A stretch of 64,000 bases of DNA from Parabacteroides sp. TM07-1AC (GTDB lineage: Bacteria; Bacteroidota; Bacteroidia; Bacteroidales; Tannerellaceae), in contig NZ_QUKD01000001.1 in the NCBI RefSeq assembly GCF_003480915.1, positions 868,001 to 932,000 on the forward strand. Direction: 5' to 3'. Under the pieces are notes generated by a model. It was not told the DNA's origin. It did not search any database and saw only the letters and a program-made list of their open reading frames with translations. Positions within the stretch are counted from its first letter, which is position 1. Every line of letters begins with the position of its first letter. Positions 16,376 through 25,264 of this stretch are shown here, piece by piece. A program made the translations under genes and the position numbers.

Positions 16376-16545
16376 ATTCCCTAATCCCTACCTTTTCAAG
16401 CACCCGAAACGAAAACGACCGATGCGACAGAAAGACGCATAAAAAAAATGTCGGATAAACGAGAGGCAGATAAGATAGTTTGAAACTCAACTCCCTCAGC
16501 TCTTGAATCCGCATTAAAAACAAAAAAATCAAAAACAGCGAAGAT

Positions 16546-16761
16546 ATGACGGCAACGGCAAATTTCAGACAAATGGCGCAACACATCGGGTTGGCGATAT
16601 GCGGCTTGATGATGCGCACCGCCTTCGGGGTGTTCGGCATCCTTTGGGGCATCATCAGAGAGATTGTAAACGGAGTGTTCCGAGTGGCGATAGGTGTAAT
16701 CGTGGCTATCCTTTCCACCATTGCCTTCTTTGGCTTCATCCTTTGGTTATTCACCCTTTAA
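16546..16761 (+). CDS. Small membrane protein of the accessory operon
   Basis: 71 residues starting MTATANFRQMAQHIG. Two hydrophobic stretches, about residues 14-35 (GLAICGLMMRTAFGVFGILWG) and 45-70 (VFRVAIGVIVAILSTIAFFGFILWLF), predict a two-pass inner-membrane protein. It is the first gene of a rightward run of at least eight small genes typical of this end of CTnDOT-like elements. An A-rich leader (AAAAACAGCGAAGAT) precedes the ATG, as usual in Bacteroidetes. The family has no assigned function that I can name; a role linked to conjugation is inferred from context only. Confidence 0.7.
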   Translation: MTATANFRQMAQHIGLAICGLMMRTAFGVFGILWGIIREIVNGVFRVAIGVIVAILSTIAFFGFILWLFTL

Positions 16762-16772
16762 CCCTTACCGAC

Positions 16773-16994
16773 ATGGCAAAAAGAAACAGCAAGACGGCAG
16801 CGCAGCAGTGCAGATATTACGAGGTGGACAACATCTTCGTGTATATGGTGGAAACGTACATCAACGGCAATTTTGAAACTTTCCGAAGATTGTACCACGA
16901 ACTGAACAAGGACGCACGGAGGGATTTCATGGACTTCCTTCTCAGCGAGGTAGAGCCGACCTATTGGAGAGAGATACTGAAACAGATAATCTAA
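16773..16994 (+). CDS. Small conserved transposon protein
   Basis: 73 residues beginning MAKRNSKTAAQQCRYYEVDN. The frame is open further upstream, but the ATG at 16773 is 11 bases after the previous stop codon and fits the operon. The sequence is mixed charged and aromatic (TFRRLYHELNKDARRDFMDFLL), with no signal peptide, so a soluble helical cytoplasmic protein is likely. No domain recognised. It lies 13 bases before the PcfK-like gene. Confidence 0.7.
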   Translation: MAKRNSKTAAQQCRYYEVDNIFVYMVETYINGNFETFRRLYHELNKDARRDFMDFLLSEVEPTYWREILKQII

Positions 16995-17007
16995 AAATGA
17001 CAGCGAT

Positions 17008-17424
17008 ATGAAAGGAACAGACCATTTCAAGAGAACGATATATATGTACTTGGAACAGCGTGCGGAGGAAGATGCGCTATTTGCAAAGAAGTACCGCAAC
17101 CCTGCCAAGAACATGGACGAGTGCGTGACCCACATTCTGAACTATGTGCAGAAAAGCGGTTGCAACGGTTTCACGGACGGAGAGATATTCGGGCAAGCCA
17201 TCCACTACTATGAGGAAAACGAGATAGAGGTGGGCAAACCGATGGACTGCCAAGTGGTTGTGAACCACGTTGTGAAACTCACGGCAGAGGAAAAGGCGGA
17301 GGCACGTCAGAACGCTGTCCGCAAATACCAAGAGGAGGAACTCCGCAAGTTGCAGAACCGCCACAGACCGTCAGCGAGAAAAGAAAACCAACCCCAACCC
17401 TCATTATTTGATTTAGGCTTATGA
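17008..17424 (+). CDS. PcfK-like protein
   Basis: 138 residues, MKGTDHFKRTIYMYLEQRAEEDALFAKKY at the start (residue pattern of the PcfK-like family). Soluble, helical, with a conserved acidic central part and a C-terminal tail (QPQPSLFDLGL) that looks like a short interaction motif, similar to clamp-binding peptides ending in LF. PcfK and PcfJ are found together on conjugative plasmids and CTnDOT-type elements; their biochemical role is not well settled. The stop codon overlaps the start of the PcfJ-like gene (ATGA at 17421-17424), so translation is likely coupled. Confidence 0.8.
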   Translation: MKGTDHFKRTIYMYLEQRAEEDALFAKKYRNPAKNMDECVTHILNYVQKSGCNGFTDGEIFGQAIHYYEENEIEVGKPMDCQVVVNHVVKLTAEEKAEARQNAVRKYQEEELRKLQNRHRPSARKENQPQPSLFDLGL

Positions 17425-18752
17425 AACCGAAGACCAAGATACAGAAAGAGGTGGCAAGACTTTCCGCCAACCTTCGCCCCATATCAGCGACACAAATAGA
17501 TTGGGCATACCGCCACTGCGTTGAGCATATCGGCTACCGCACCAAGAAAGGGAACATCACCTGTTCCGACTGCGGTCACGAGTGGCACAGCGACAGCGGA
17601 CTATGCGACACCCTTGAAGGCTGCACCTGCCCCAAATGCCATGCCGAACTCAAAGTGCAGGACACACGCAGACGCATCTACAAGGAAACGCAGAATTTCA
17701 GCGTGATAACCACCTGCAAAGGGTATCAGGTAATCCGCGTGGCGCAGGTCAGATGCGAGAGCAGGAAAGGCGAACCGATGCGTTTCTACTGCCACGAGGT
17801 CGTGCAGCGTTGGATTTCACCCGACGGCAAGGTTACGGACATGGCGTTGCTCCGTGGCTTCCTTTTCTGCTATTGCGATGTGTGGGCATTAGGCAGCGAT
17901 ATGGAGGTAAGACCGCACAACAGCCTATACGATGATGTGGTGGCAAGAAGCTGTGCATATCCAAAGATGAGGATATTGCCCCAACTCAGACGTAACGGCT
18001 TCAAGGGCGATTTCCACGGCATCTCCCCCGTGCGTCTTTTCAAAGCCTTGCTTTCAGACCCAAGAATTGAAACCCTTATGAAAGGCGGTGAGATTGAGGT
18101 CATGAAACACTTTCTTTTCAATACCCGTACTGCCGATGAATGTTGGGCATCATATCTGATTGCCAAGCGTCACAAGTATCAGATAGACAACCTCTCAATG
18201 TGGTGCGACTATCTGCGTATGCTCAAAAAACTCGGTCAAGACCTCCGTAACCCGAAGAACATCTGTCCCGAAGATTTCATGGCGGCACACGACAACGCAA
18301 CCCGAAAAATTGAAGCCATACACGAGAAGGAAAGAGCCGCAGAGCAACGCCGTTGGGAGATTGAAAGGCGTGAGCGTGAGCAACAGCGACAACTCCAACG
18401 AAAGAAAGATGCGGAGGATTTCATCGCCAACAAATCCAAATTCTTCGGCTTGGTAATCACGGACGAGGAAATAATCGTCAAGGTGCTTGAAAGCATAGAC
18501 GAGTATTACAACGAGGGCAAGACGCAGGGCATCTGCGTGTTTGGCAGTGGATACTACAAGAAAGCCGACACCCTCATACTATCGGCAAGGATTGGCGATG
18601 AGATTATTGAAACCGTAGAGGTGGACTTGCGAACCCTCGAAGTGGTGCAGTGCCACGGCAAGCACAACCAGGACACCGAATATCACGAGCGCATCATAGA
18701 CCTTGTGAACAAGAACGCCAACCTTATCCGTGAGCGGATGAAAGCGGCATAG
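17421..18752 (+). CDS. PcfJ-like protein
   Basis: 443 residues. The N-terminal part has a zinc-ribbon-like pair of cysteine couples: CSDCGHEW near residue 48 and CTCPKCHAE near 70. A central region (LLRGFLFCYCDVWALGSDMEVRP) matches the PcfJ family, and a charged coiled coil follows at about 290-340 (EKERAAEQRRWEIERREREQQ). The C-terminal part is a mixed alpha/beta domain. A nucleic-acid-binding role in conjugation is plausible from the zinc ribbon but not shown. Translationally coupled to the PcfK-like gene. Confidence 0.82.
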   Translation: MKPKTKIQKEVARLSANLRPISATQIDWAYRHCVEHIGYRTKKGNITCSDCGHEWHSDSGLCDTLEGCTCPKCHAELKVQDTRRRIYKETQNFSVITTCKGYQVIRVAQVRCESRKGEPMRFYCHEVVQRWISPDGKVTDMALLRGFLFCYCDVWALGSDMEVRPHNSLYDDVVARSCAYPKMRILPQLRRNGFKGDFHGISPVRLFKALLSDPRIETLMKGGEIEVMKHFLFNTRTADECWASYLIAKRHKYQIDNLSMWCDYLRMLKKLGQDLRNPKNICPEDFMAAHDNATRKIEAIHEKERAAEQRRWEIERREREQQRQLQRKKDAEDFIANKSKFFGLVITDEEIIVKVLESIDEYYNEGKTQGICVFGSGYYKKADTLILSARIGDEIIETVEVDLRTLEVVQCHGKHNQDTEYHERIIDLVNKNANLIRERMKAA

Positions 18753-18776
18753 CATAACCCCTAAAACAACATTGAT

Positions 18777-19034
18777 ATGGAAGTAAGAATTGAAAGTATG
18801 ATTTGTGTGTGGGATGATGCAATCCCCACGATGTTCCTTGAATTTGTGAACCTCCTCACTCTCACAACGAGTGAGGGGGAATTGAGAAAGAGCGTAAAGG
18901 AGTTTGCCGAGAAGCACGAACTTGACAAGTTTTTCCTTTACGGCTTCGGCTCACACCATTTCTACCTGCACCAACGCTACACAAGCAACCCCGAAATGGT
19001 GATGAAGAACAGAGTTCTGTCAGTACATTTTTAA
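18777..19034 (+). CDS. Hypothetical small protein of the accessory operon
   Basis: 85 residues, MEVRIESMICVWDDAIPTMFLEF at the start. Acidic N-terminal half, then a helix (SEGELRKSVKEFAEKHELDKFF) and an aromatic C-terminal end. No signal peptide or membrane segment. The leader CTAAAACAACATTGAT resembles those of the following genes, which supports translation from this ATG. Not recognised as a named family. Confidence 0.65.
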   Translation: MEVRIESMICVWDDAIPTMFLEFVNLLTLTTSEGELRKSVKEFAEKHELDKFFLYGFGSHHFYLHQRYTSNPEMVMKNRVLSVHF

Positions 19035-19053
19035 CCATCTAAAAAGCAACATT

Positions 19054-19287
19054 ATGACAACACGAATGACCATCAACGGAGTAAGCACCTGCGCGGAAGC
19101 AGGTACGGAGAAATACGAGCGTTTCCAATCGGGTATCGGAAGACGCAGGCGGACACTTGTGCAGTACGACTACCGCCACCCCATAGACAGAGAATTGTTC
19201 TCTTGTGTCAAACCCACGTTGGACGAGTGCCGAGCCGCACGGGACAAGTGGCTGAACGCAAAGAAGGGAAAGGAGGACAGACTATGA
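19054..19287 (+). CDS. DUF3873-like small protein
   Basis: 77 residues, beginning MTTRMTINGVSTCAEAGTEK. The pattern of a short N-terminal strand region, a basic stretch GRRRRTLVQYDYRH and a C-terminal helix with DECRAARDKW resembles the DUF3873 family found on Bacteroidales conjugative transposons; the assignment is from memory of the pattern. Its stop codon overlaps the next start (ATGA at 19284-19287). Confidence 0.65.
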   Translation: MTTRMTINGVSTCAEAGTEKYERFQSGIGRRRRTLVQYDYRHPIDRELFSCVKPTLDECRAARDKWLNAKKGKEDRL

Positions 19288-19529
19288 ACACGACCTATCA
19301 AACGCTGATAGTCAAGTTCAGCGAACCTATCACGGCATTGGACGGTATCTTTGACGATACCGGAGCGTGGGGAACGGACACCCTCAAGGGGTGGATAGAT
19401 GATTACGAAAGCACACGTTTCACCGCCACCGACAGCCATACGGCAGTCATCACGAGCGAGTACAATATGGAATGTGTGAAAGAGTGGCTACAACGGCAGA
19501 CCCCCATTTCCGAAATGCGAGAATTTTGA
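19284..19529 (+). CDS. Hypothetical small protein of the accessory operon
   Basis: 81 residues from the ATG at 19284 (MNTTYQTLIVKFSEPITALD), chosen over an upstream in-frame start because of the ATGA overlap with the previous gene. A compact soluble protein with alternating strands and no cysteine cluster or membrane segment. Family not recognised. Its place between the DUF3873-like gene and the next small gene is typical of the operon. Confidence 0.6.
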   Translation: MNTTYQTLIVKFSEPITALDGIFDDTGAWGTDTLKGWIDDYESTRFTATDSHTAVITSEYNMECVKEWLQRQTPISEMREF

Positions 19530-19582
19530 ACGGGATGGCGGTGTCCGCACCGCCAATACTTAAAACCCTAAAAACAAAAGAT

Positions 19583-19891
19583 ATGATAGCCAAGACGATA
19601 TTACAGCAGATAGGCGGAAAACGCTTCACCGCCATGACAGGTAGCCGTGATTTCATAGATATGGGCAACGGCTTACGGATGAGCCTTGCAAGGAACAAAA
19701 CAAGTGCCAACCGCCTTGACATCATCTATGACGAAGGGGCAGACCTCTACAATATGCGCTTCTACCGCAGGACGTTCAGCAAAAAGACCTTTGAGTGCAA
19801 GACAAAGGACATTGCCGTACACGAGGGTATCTATTTTGATATGCTGGAGGAAATGTTCACGATGGTGACGGGACTTTACACACGCTTTTGA
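19583..19891 (+). CDS. Hypothetical small protein, last gene of the accessory operon
   Basis: 102 residues from the ATG at 19583 (MIAKTILQQIGGKRFTAMTG), preceded by the A-rich leader CTAAAAACAAAAGAT. Basic N-terminal half with DFIDMGNGLRMSLARNK, then DIIYDEGADLYNMRFYR, giving the look of a small alpha/beta protein. Many Bacteroidetes mobile elements carry homologues; no function known to me. It ends 30 bases before sequence that codes for nothing visible. Confidence 0.65.
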   Translation: MIAKTILQQIGGKRFTAMTGSRDFIDMGNGLRMSLARNKTSANRLDIIYDEGADLYNMRFYRRTFSKKTFECKTKDIAVHEGIYFDMLEEMFTMVTGLYTRF

Positions 19892-20324
19892 GTGGCGGGG
19901 CGGCGAGAGCCGCCCTACTTTCTTTCAGTGAGCATGATGGCGGACAAAGAAAGTAGCAAAGAAACCTTTGTCCAATCTGCGATAACTAAAAAATCCGCAA
20001 GTAAAACTTGCGGAGGCTATATATTGGGTCGTTATTTTTTGGTGGAGGGGAATGATAATCTCGAACCGTTGAACTACACATTTCTGCTTCGTCTCCATTT
20101 CCCCCAACGATTTGATACGTTCAATCATTTTTGTTGTTCCTTTCTGAATTTTCCTAAATACTTTCTTCATAATTTCGCTATACTTTTTATGGTTAATAAC
20201 TATGTTTTGTATTGCTCTCACAACACTTACAACTTGAAGTGTTATTTGGAAACCGATAGGCAAAAATGGCTCAACGATGTCAATTAACGAGAAAATCCTA
20301 CGATAATCTATCAAGTGATAGAGC
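19892..20324. other. Non-coding region between convergent operons
   Basis: Open frames on both strands (about 131 and 158 codons) show no family features, run through the terminator or lack plausible starts, and were not called. A short perfect hairpin CCGCAAGT/ACTTGCGG (19995-20013) lies about 100 bases after the accessory operon and could help end it, although no T-run follows directly. Base composition is more A/T-rich than the flanking operons. Confidence 0.5.
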
Positions 20325-20359
20325 AAAAGACGTGCCAAGTTAAATATGGCACGTCTTTT
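20325..20359. terminator. Bidirectional intrinsic terminator after the tra operon
   Basis: AAAAGACGTGCCA (20325-20337) pairs perfectly with TGGCACGTCTTTT (20347-20359), giving A-run, GC-rich stem and T-run in both directions. It lies 20 bases beyond the lysozyme stop codon at 20379 and should end the leftward transfer operon. Confidence 0.85.
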
Positions 20360-20378
20360 GCCAGTTTTGTCAGTCCTT

Positions 20379-20906
20379 TTATGGGATATACAACAGCGCA
20401 AACTCCGCCTTTCTCCGTTTGAGCAGCATGGCGTGGCGTTTTCCTTTGTAGTTGCAGAAGGCTATATACTCACGGTAGATGTTCCTGTCACCAGCTTCCA
20501 GCTTCTTGATTAAGGTGCTTTTGGGGATTGTTTTGCTGCCTAACAGCTTCGCCGGTCCCACATTGTAAGCTAACGTGCCAAGCAAAATCGAATCAACCCC
20601 GAATTTACGGAACATGGCGACAAATTTGCGCAGGTCTTTCCGCAAAAGTTCATCCGCATCCCGTTTTGTCATGGTTCGTGCCGAATACTTCTCGTTTGGC
20701 AAAAGTTTGTGACCCCAACCGACGTATGGGTAGTGTTTTTCTGAGTGCCAGCCTTCAAAGTAGCGGCAGCATAAAAAAGCACGTTCCATAAGCGGCAGTC
20801 GGTAGATTGCCGCCTGCCCGTCCGTTCCCTCTTGGCGGCTGATCTGCGCGGACACAGAACAGACCGTCAGAAGTGAACAGAGCATTGTCATGAATACACG
20901 CATCAT
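20379..20906 (-). CDS. Secreted phage-type lysozyme of the transfer operon
   Basis: 175 residues. Signal peptide of about 20 residues (MRVFMTMLCSLLTVCSVSAQ). The glycoside hydrolase 24-like core starts at FEGWHSEKHYPYVGWGHKL, where the Glu of FEGW (about residue 51) matches the catalytic Glu and YVGWGH the conserved G-x-G region. Later RDADELLRKDL and TLAYNVGP match the helical part of phage lysozymes. In conjugation such enzymes open the peptidoglycan locally for the transfer channel. The start overlaps the end of traQ, and it is the last gene of the operon. Confidence 0.85.
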   Translation of the reverse strand: MMRVFMTMLCSLLTVCSVSAQISRQEGTDGQAAIYRLPLMERAFLCCRYFEGWHSEKHYPYVGWGHKLLPNEKYSARTMTKRDADELLRKDLRKFVAMFRKFGVDSILLGTLAYNVGPAKLLGSKTIPKSTLIKKLEAGDRNIYREYIAFCNYKGKRHAMLLKRRKAEFALLYIP

Positions 20907-21406
20907 TTCAACAAGGGGCTGAAGTTGCCGATGGGAACGATGGTAAGATCGTCGTCCTTTACATTCCTGTTGTTGAAGTCAAATTCCAGTTCGTAGGAGT
21001 TGCTAAAGTTATCCTCCACCACCACGATGAAATTATGCGCCTCATCACCCGCCGCCGTGTAGTACAGGCGGAATTTTTCGTTCTCCAGCAGGTAGCGGTC
21101 GTTAGGCAGGAAGGTGATGCCGTTATCCATTTTGAGCGAGCCTTCCCCCTCGAACTGGAAATAGCGGATGGTATAGAGCGTACCCGAAAAGTCGCCCTCC
21201 TTTTTCAGTTCACAGCGGATTTCCACTGTCTGCCCCTTTACTACCTTGTTCGGCACGGGCATGACCTCCACCGTGAAGGGATAGGACTGCTGGATGTCCA
21301 TGTCATCGTCACATGACACGAGGGTGAATGACATGGCGGCTATCAGGCATAACGCCACTGCCTTGAATATTGATGTTCTCTTGTTTCTGTTGTTCAGTAT
21401 GTTCAT
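20903..21406 (-). CDS. traQ: Conjugative transposon protein TraQ
   Basis: 167 residues from the ATG at 21406 (MNILNNRNKRTSIFKAVALC). It carries a lipoprotein-type signal: basic start, hydrophobic stretch ALCLIAAMSFTLVSC with the Cys at about residue 31. The rest is a beta-rich DUF3872-type domain (PFTVEVMPVPNKVVKGQTVEIRC), consistent with an outer-membrane-attached lipoprotein. Starts inside the traP stop (ATGA overlap) and overlaps the lysozyme gene, so it is fully embedded in the tra operon. Confidence 0.85.
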   Translation of the reverse strand: MNILNNRNKRTSIFKAVALCLIAAMSFTLVSCDDDMDIQQSYPFTVEVMPVPNKVVKGQTVEIRCELKKEGDFSGTLYTIRYFQFEGEGSLKMDNGITFLPNDRYLLENEKFRLYYTAAGDEAHNFIVVVEDNFSNSYELEFDFNNRNVKDDDLTIVPIGNFSPLLK

Positions 21407-22305
21407 TGTTCTTCGATTTTTAGATGGTTGTTTTTCTGTTTTTTCGTTGTCAGTTGCAGGTACTCGTTCAAGTCCTTGCAACCGTCATAGAGGGAGGAAC
21501 GGTCGGTGACACGTTCCCCGTATCGCATGGTAAGTGCGGCAAGCGTCCGCCGTCCGGCTTCGTCACGGTCGAGGAAGCAGCCGATGCGCCCGTATCCGTC
21601 CAGCAATCCCGCCGCCTTCTCCACGTTGGCGACTGAGTTCAGCACAAGACAGTCAGCGTTACCGGTTACACCAAGCGTCACGGCAGAGAGAAAGTCCATG
21701 AAGCCCTCGAACACGAGGCACTCGTCAGCCGGGATGTCATTCGCCTTTACCAGTGATACAGACTTCGGAGGTATGCAACCCTTGAAATATCGGCTTCTGA
21801 CTTCATAGCCACCTGCCATGTTCGGAAAGCCAACGGCAAAATACCGTTTCCCACGCACACCGTAGTTCAAGCGGCAGCAGTGACGGGATGCGATGGCGTA
21901 AGGGATGCCCCGTTCCTCTAAATACTCCGTCAGCAGTGAGCGGAGCAGCGGAGCGACCTCCACATCCTCAAAAACGGATTCGGTCGGCTTCGAGAGATAG
22001 ACGGGCTTTTCCCATCCGGCAACCGTCATATTGGCGGCTTCCGCTATGAACTTCGCTTGCTTCATGAAGTCATCGCTTTGCAGAAACTCCCCGGCAAGCG
22101 TGAAGATGTCGCCGCCCTTGCCCAAACCGAAGTCGTACCAGAGCTGTTTCGCCACGTTCACACGGAAAGAGGATGTGCGCTCGCCCCTGTACGGGGCAAG
22201 ATACCACAGCTCGTTACCGCTCCTTCTGACAGGCTCATGCCCCAGCCGTGCGAGAAAATCCGCAAGCGGCATCCTTCTGACAGCATCTATTTCCGTCCTT
22301 TCCAT
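21403..22305 (-). CDS. traP: Conjugative transposon protein TraP, primase-like
   Basis: 300 residues from the ATG at 22305 (MERTEIDAVRRMPLADFLAR); an upstream in-frame extension of 45 codons is low-complexity and overlaps the traO frame. The N-terminal third resembles the CHC2 primase fold (LWYLAPYRGERTSSFRVN, WYDFGLGKGGDIFTL) but lacks the zinc-binding cysteines. The central part is a TOPRIM domain: Glu in VFEGFMDFLSA near 175, and the D-x-D of FLDRDEAG near 245. It may prime the transferred strand in the recipient or load with the DNA; that function is inferred. Confidence 0.85.
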   Translation of the reverse strand: MERTEIDAVRRMPLADFLARLGHEPVRRSGNELWYLAPYRGERTSSFRVNVAKQLWYDFGLGKGGDIFTLAGEFLQSDDFMKQAKFIAEAANMTVAGWEKPVYLSKPTESVFEDVEVAPLLRSLLTEYLEERGIPYAIASRHCCRLNYGVRGKRYFAVGFPNMAGGYEVRSRYFKGCIPPKSVSLVKANDIPADECLVFEGFMDFLSAVTLGVTGNADCLVLNSVANVEKAAGLLDGYGRIGCFLDRDEAGRRTLAALTMRYGERVTDRSSLYDGCKDLNEYLQLTTKKQKNNHLKIEEQ

Positions 22306-22312
22306 GCCCGTG

Positions 22313-22888
22313 TCAGTTGATGATGAACTTGATACCGACCCCGAACTGCGTGTGGAACTTCCGTGTGTCGCCACCCCAAAGGCAACGCTCCCGCAGGTTG
22401 GCAAGCAGGGCGATACGGTCTGCCACGTAACACTCCACATCGAGCGTCAGCGCACCGCCGTAGATGAAGGCGTCCCGGTCGTGCAGCGTGGAGCCGTCAT
22501 GCAGCACCTTCTTCCCCCAATTTACCGCCTCATATCCGGCGAGAGCCGAAGCCCCGGCATAGACGAAAACAATCTTTCGGGCGTCCGACAGTATCTTGAA
22601 GTAATAGCCGCCCTCCGCCGTGAACTGCGCCACGGGTATCTTGGTGTCCTTGTAGGGATTGTTCTTCAACAGGTATTCGCCACCGAACACCCACTTGTTC
22701 CCCTTCTTCGTGTAGGTGGAGAGAGCCGCCCCGAAGCTGTACCCGCCGTCCTTGCCGCCGAGATTGAAGCCGTCCGCCATGTCCGCCCTCACCTCGATGC
22801 CCTGCATCTTCGGCAGACACCGCTGGGCGTGCGCCTGCCCTGTAAAAAGGGCAAGCGACGCGATGATTATTGCGATGTACTTTCTCAT
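22313..22888 (-). CDS. traO: Conjugative transposon protein TraO
   Basis: 191 residues with a clear signal peptide (MRKYIAIIIASLALFTGQAHAQ). The mature part alternates short amphipathic strands (GYSFGAALSTYTKKGNKWVFGGEY) and ends FGVGIKFIIN, with a terminal aromatic-hydrophobic pattern like a small outer-membrane beta-barrel. The family is known from CTnDOT-type transfer regions. Seven bases separate it from traP and two from traN, so it is transcribed with them. Confidence 0.87.
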   Translation of the reverse strand: MRKYIAIIIASLALFTGQAHAQRCLPKMQGIEVRADMADGFNLGGKDGGYSFGAALSTYTKKGNKWVFGGEYLLKNNPYKDTKIPVAQFTAEGGYYFKILSDARKIVFVYAGASALAGYEAVNWGKKVLHDGSTLHDRDAFIYGGALTLDVECYVADRIALLANLRERCLWGGDTRKFHTQFGVGIKFIIN

Positions 22889-22890
22889 GG

Positions 22891-23877
22891 TCAGCGTACT
22901 TGAAGTTCGTTGATGGTACCCGCGCGTACCAAATCCTCGTTCTCAATCACGAAGGACTGGTGACGGCCGCCGTTCTTCTCGTTCAATTCCACCACGAGGC
23001 ACTTGTCATCGGGGATGGTGAACTTCGCCATCGTGAAGACCGTGCGCTCGCTCTTTTTGCCCGGCACGAGGGTGGCGTAGTTCTGCGCGCGGAGCGGCAG
23101 AATAATCTGCTCCTGCACGGCAGTACGCTTCGCAACCTTCTTGTCCACGATTTTCCAAGTGATGTAGTCCACATCGAAAGGCACGTTGCTCTGGTTCTTT
23201 ATCTCCGTGTGGAAATAAAGCAAGCCGTTGTGCGTGTAGATGCCTTTCAACAGGTATTGGATGCCGAAACGCTTGCAGCCGATATGCTTCACCTCGCGCT
23301 TGTTCTGTTTGTGGATGGACTTCATGATAAGGCGCACCAGCATCGGGCTTTCGCTGCCCAGCTCTTTCAGATAGATTTCCTGCGCGTTGTTCGGGCGGTT
23401 CACCGTGCTGCCGTCATGGATGAAGTCGCACATCTCCACGTTGAGCAACAGCGGTTCGGCGGCGTACTTCACGTTGAAGGTGTAGAAACTGCCGTCCTCC
23501 GTGATGACGGACATATTCGTTTCGTTGGGAAAATTCCTTACGGTAGCCTTCACACGGATGATGTTCTCCGCTCCGTCGGCTTTCCCGGCAATCAGGTCGG
23601 GCGAGCCTAAATCGACATAGCGCACCTCCGCCGGAAAAATGACGTGGACGGTCTTGTCGTAGGTCACTTCCAGACCGTGCGGCGGTATCATGCGGTCGAA
23701 GGTCAGCTTGCGTGACAGCCCGTGATATAGGTCGCCGTCCGCCTCCTTCTGCGGATAGACCTCCTTCGTCAAGGTCGGTTGTTCACTTCCGTTGGTCGTT
23801 TCAACGGTTACATTCTCCTGCGCGTTGGCAGTTATGATGCCCATAGCGAGGGCAAACATGATGATTACTTTTCTCAT
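22891..23877 (-). CDS. traN: Conjugative transposon protein TraN (DUF4138)
   Basis: 328 residues with signal peptide (MRKVIIMFALAMGIITANAQ). An N-terminal domain with DRMIPPHGLEVTYDKTVHV is followed by a second beta domain (LLYFHTEIKNQSNVPFDVDY). This periplasmic, beta-rich design resembles VirB9-type components of type IV secretion; the analogy is by position and topology. The leader (plus 23878-23899) contains CTAAAATCCAAAAGTAA, shared with traI and mobA. Confidence 0.87.
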   Translation of the reverse strand: MRKVIIMFALAMGIITANAQENVTVETTNGSEQPTLTKEVYPQKEADGDLYHGLSRKLTFDRMIPPHGLEVTYDKTVHVIFPAEVRYVDLGSPDLIAGKADGAENIIRVKATVRNFPNETNMSVITEDGSFYTFNVKYAAEPLLLNVEMCDFIHDGSTVNRPNNAQEIYLKELGSESPMLVRLIMKSIHKQNKREVKHIGCKRFGIQYLLKGIYTHNGLLYFHTEIKNQSNVPFDVDYITWKIVDKKVAKRTAVQEQIILPLRAQNYATLVPGKKSERTVFTMAKFTIPDDKCLVVELNEKNGGRHQSFVIENEDLVRAGTINELQVR

Positions 23878-23911
23878 TACTTTTGGATTTTAGTGGTAAT
23901 TTTTATTGTTT

Positions 23912-25264
23912 TCAATATTTTTCTTGGTAAAGCATGACCCTGTACCCGGCTTTCAGATGCACCTTGACGGTTCGCATCTTTTTGGCGATGTACTGGCTCG
24001 TGCCTTGTATCAGCCCCTTGCCCAAGTCGGAGGCGAGCTGCGCCCCGGCATTGGTGGAGATGTTGATGCTGCTTCCCAGCGAGCCGCCCATGTTGGCGGC
24101 GACCTCCCGGACGGCGTTCATCTCCATCGAGTTCGGGATGAAGATGCCGGGCTGTCCGTCCGTGTCATAGACCGCAAGCTCCACGGGGATAATCGTGCCG
24201 TCGTATTCCAGCGAGGTAATCTCGATGTCGAGCCGCTCACCCTGTATCTTGCCCGTGCCGACCACCACCGCACCCCGGGGTATTGTCCTGCCTGCCACCG
24301 CCATAGGCTCCAGCAGGCGCAGCCTTACCGTCTGCCCGTCCGTCACGCTCTGCGCCCCATGCACGCACGCCGGTATGGTGTTCCTGTCCAATACCTCCGC
24401 CGTGCCGACAGCCGTGTTGAAACCCCGGTTGCGTTCCTGCGATAAGGCGGCGACAAACTCCGCGTTACTCATAGGCTGTGAGAGTGAAGAAACTACTTGA
24501 TGCTCCACCTGTCTGATAGGCATTGCCTTGTTCTTCTTCCCTTTCTGCACGGTAGTTGGCTCTGCCCTCTGTTCCGCCGATGGCTGTCCTCCGTTCTGAC
24601 CGCCCATGTACTTTGCCGCCAGCTCGTAGGACTTCTCCATAAGAGCCACCTGCTCGTCCATAGAGGAAGCCTTGCCCCTCTCGCTTTCCAGTTCCGACTC
24701 CAGCGATGCGATGCGCTCCAACAATTCGTCCATCTCCGCATTGTCGTTTTTCGGCTGGTCGTAGAAGTTTCCGAGCGTGGCGTTCAGGTCACGGTAGGCG
24801 GCTGCGGAGGACTGGATGGTCTGCGGCGTGGCTGGCTTTGCCCTTTCTTCCTTGCCGCCCGGATTGGCGAGGTCGAAGTCCACTCCGTTCTCCGTTCCCG
24901 CTATCTCGCGGTCGAACATGTCGCCCAGCTGCCCGATGGCACGGTTGCGGCTCTCCTGACGCTCTTCCATCTCCCCATGCTCGTAGGCTTTCAGCTTGTC
25001 GCCGATAATCTGCCGGTTCGCCTTGTCAGCGTCGGGCATCTCGGTGTTGTATCCGTCCGTTCCCGGCGGTTGCTCCTTGCCGGAGGACGGGGCGAATATC
25101 AGCCACATCGCCCCGATGAACACCAACACCATAGCGGGCAGCACGATCATCTTCTGCCGTTTCAGCCGTTGCGCCTCTGTCAGCGGTTCGCGCTCCTTTT
25201 TCGGTTTCCCCGTTTCGGGAGCAGCTTTGTTCTCTTTCGTCGGTTCATTCTTTGTCTGTTCCAT
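23912..25264 (-). CDS. traM: Conjugative transposon protein TraM
   Basis: 450 residues. Charged cytoplasmic N terminus (about 1-37), one membrane segment at 39-57 (MIVLPAMVLVFIGAMWLIF), a long periplasmic linker with a coiled coil near 180-220 (MDELLERIASLESELESE) and a C-terminal beta-rich domain from about 300 (VRLRLLEPMAVAGRTIPRG). The layout is VirB10-like: an inner-membrane protein reaching across the periplasm to the outer-membrane core. The ATG at 25264 overlaps the 3' end of traL by 20 bases. Confidence 0.87.
   Translation of the reverse strand: MEQTKNEPTKENKAAPETGKPKKEREPLTEAQRLKRQKMIVLPAMVLVFIGAMWLIFAPSSGKEQPPGTDGYNTEMPDADKANRQIIGDKLKAYEHGEMEERQESRNRAIGQLGDMFDREIAGTENGVDFDLANPGGKEERAKPATPQTIQSSAAAYRDLNATLGNFYDQPKNDNAEMDELLERIASLESELESERGKASSMDEQVALMEKSYELAAKYMGGQNGGQPSAEQRAEPTTVQKGKKNKAMPIRQVEHQVVSSLSQPMSNAEFVAALSQERNRGFNTAVGTAEVLDRNTIPACVHGAQSVTDGQTVRLRLLEPMAVAGRTIPRGAVVVGTGKIQGERLDIEITSLEYDGTIIPVELAVYDTDGQPGIFIPNSMEMNAVREVAANMGGSLGSSINISTNAGAQLASDLGKGLIQGTSQYIAKKMRTVKVHLKAGYRVMLYQEKY

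Noticed and set aside
19892..20401. Open frames on both strands (131 and 158 codons)
   Set aside because: They cross the intrinsic terminator or the lysozyme end, have no family features or good starts, and the region looks intergenic between convergent operons.
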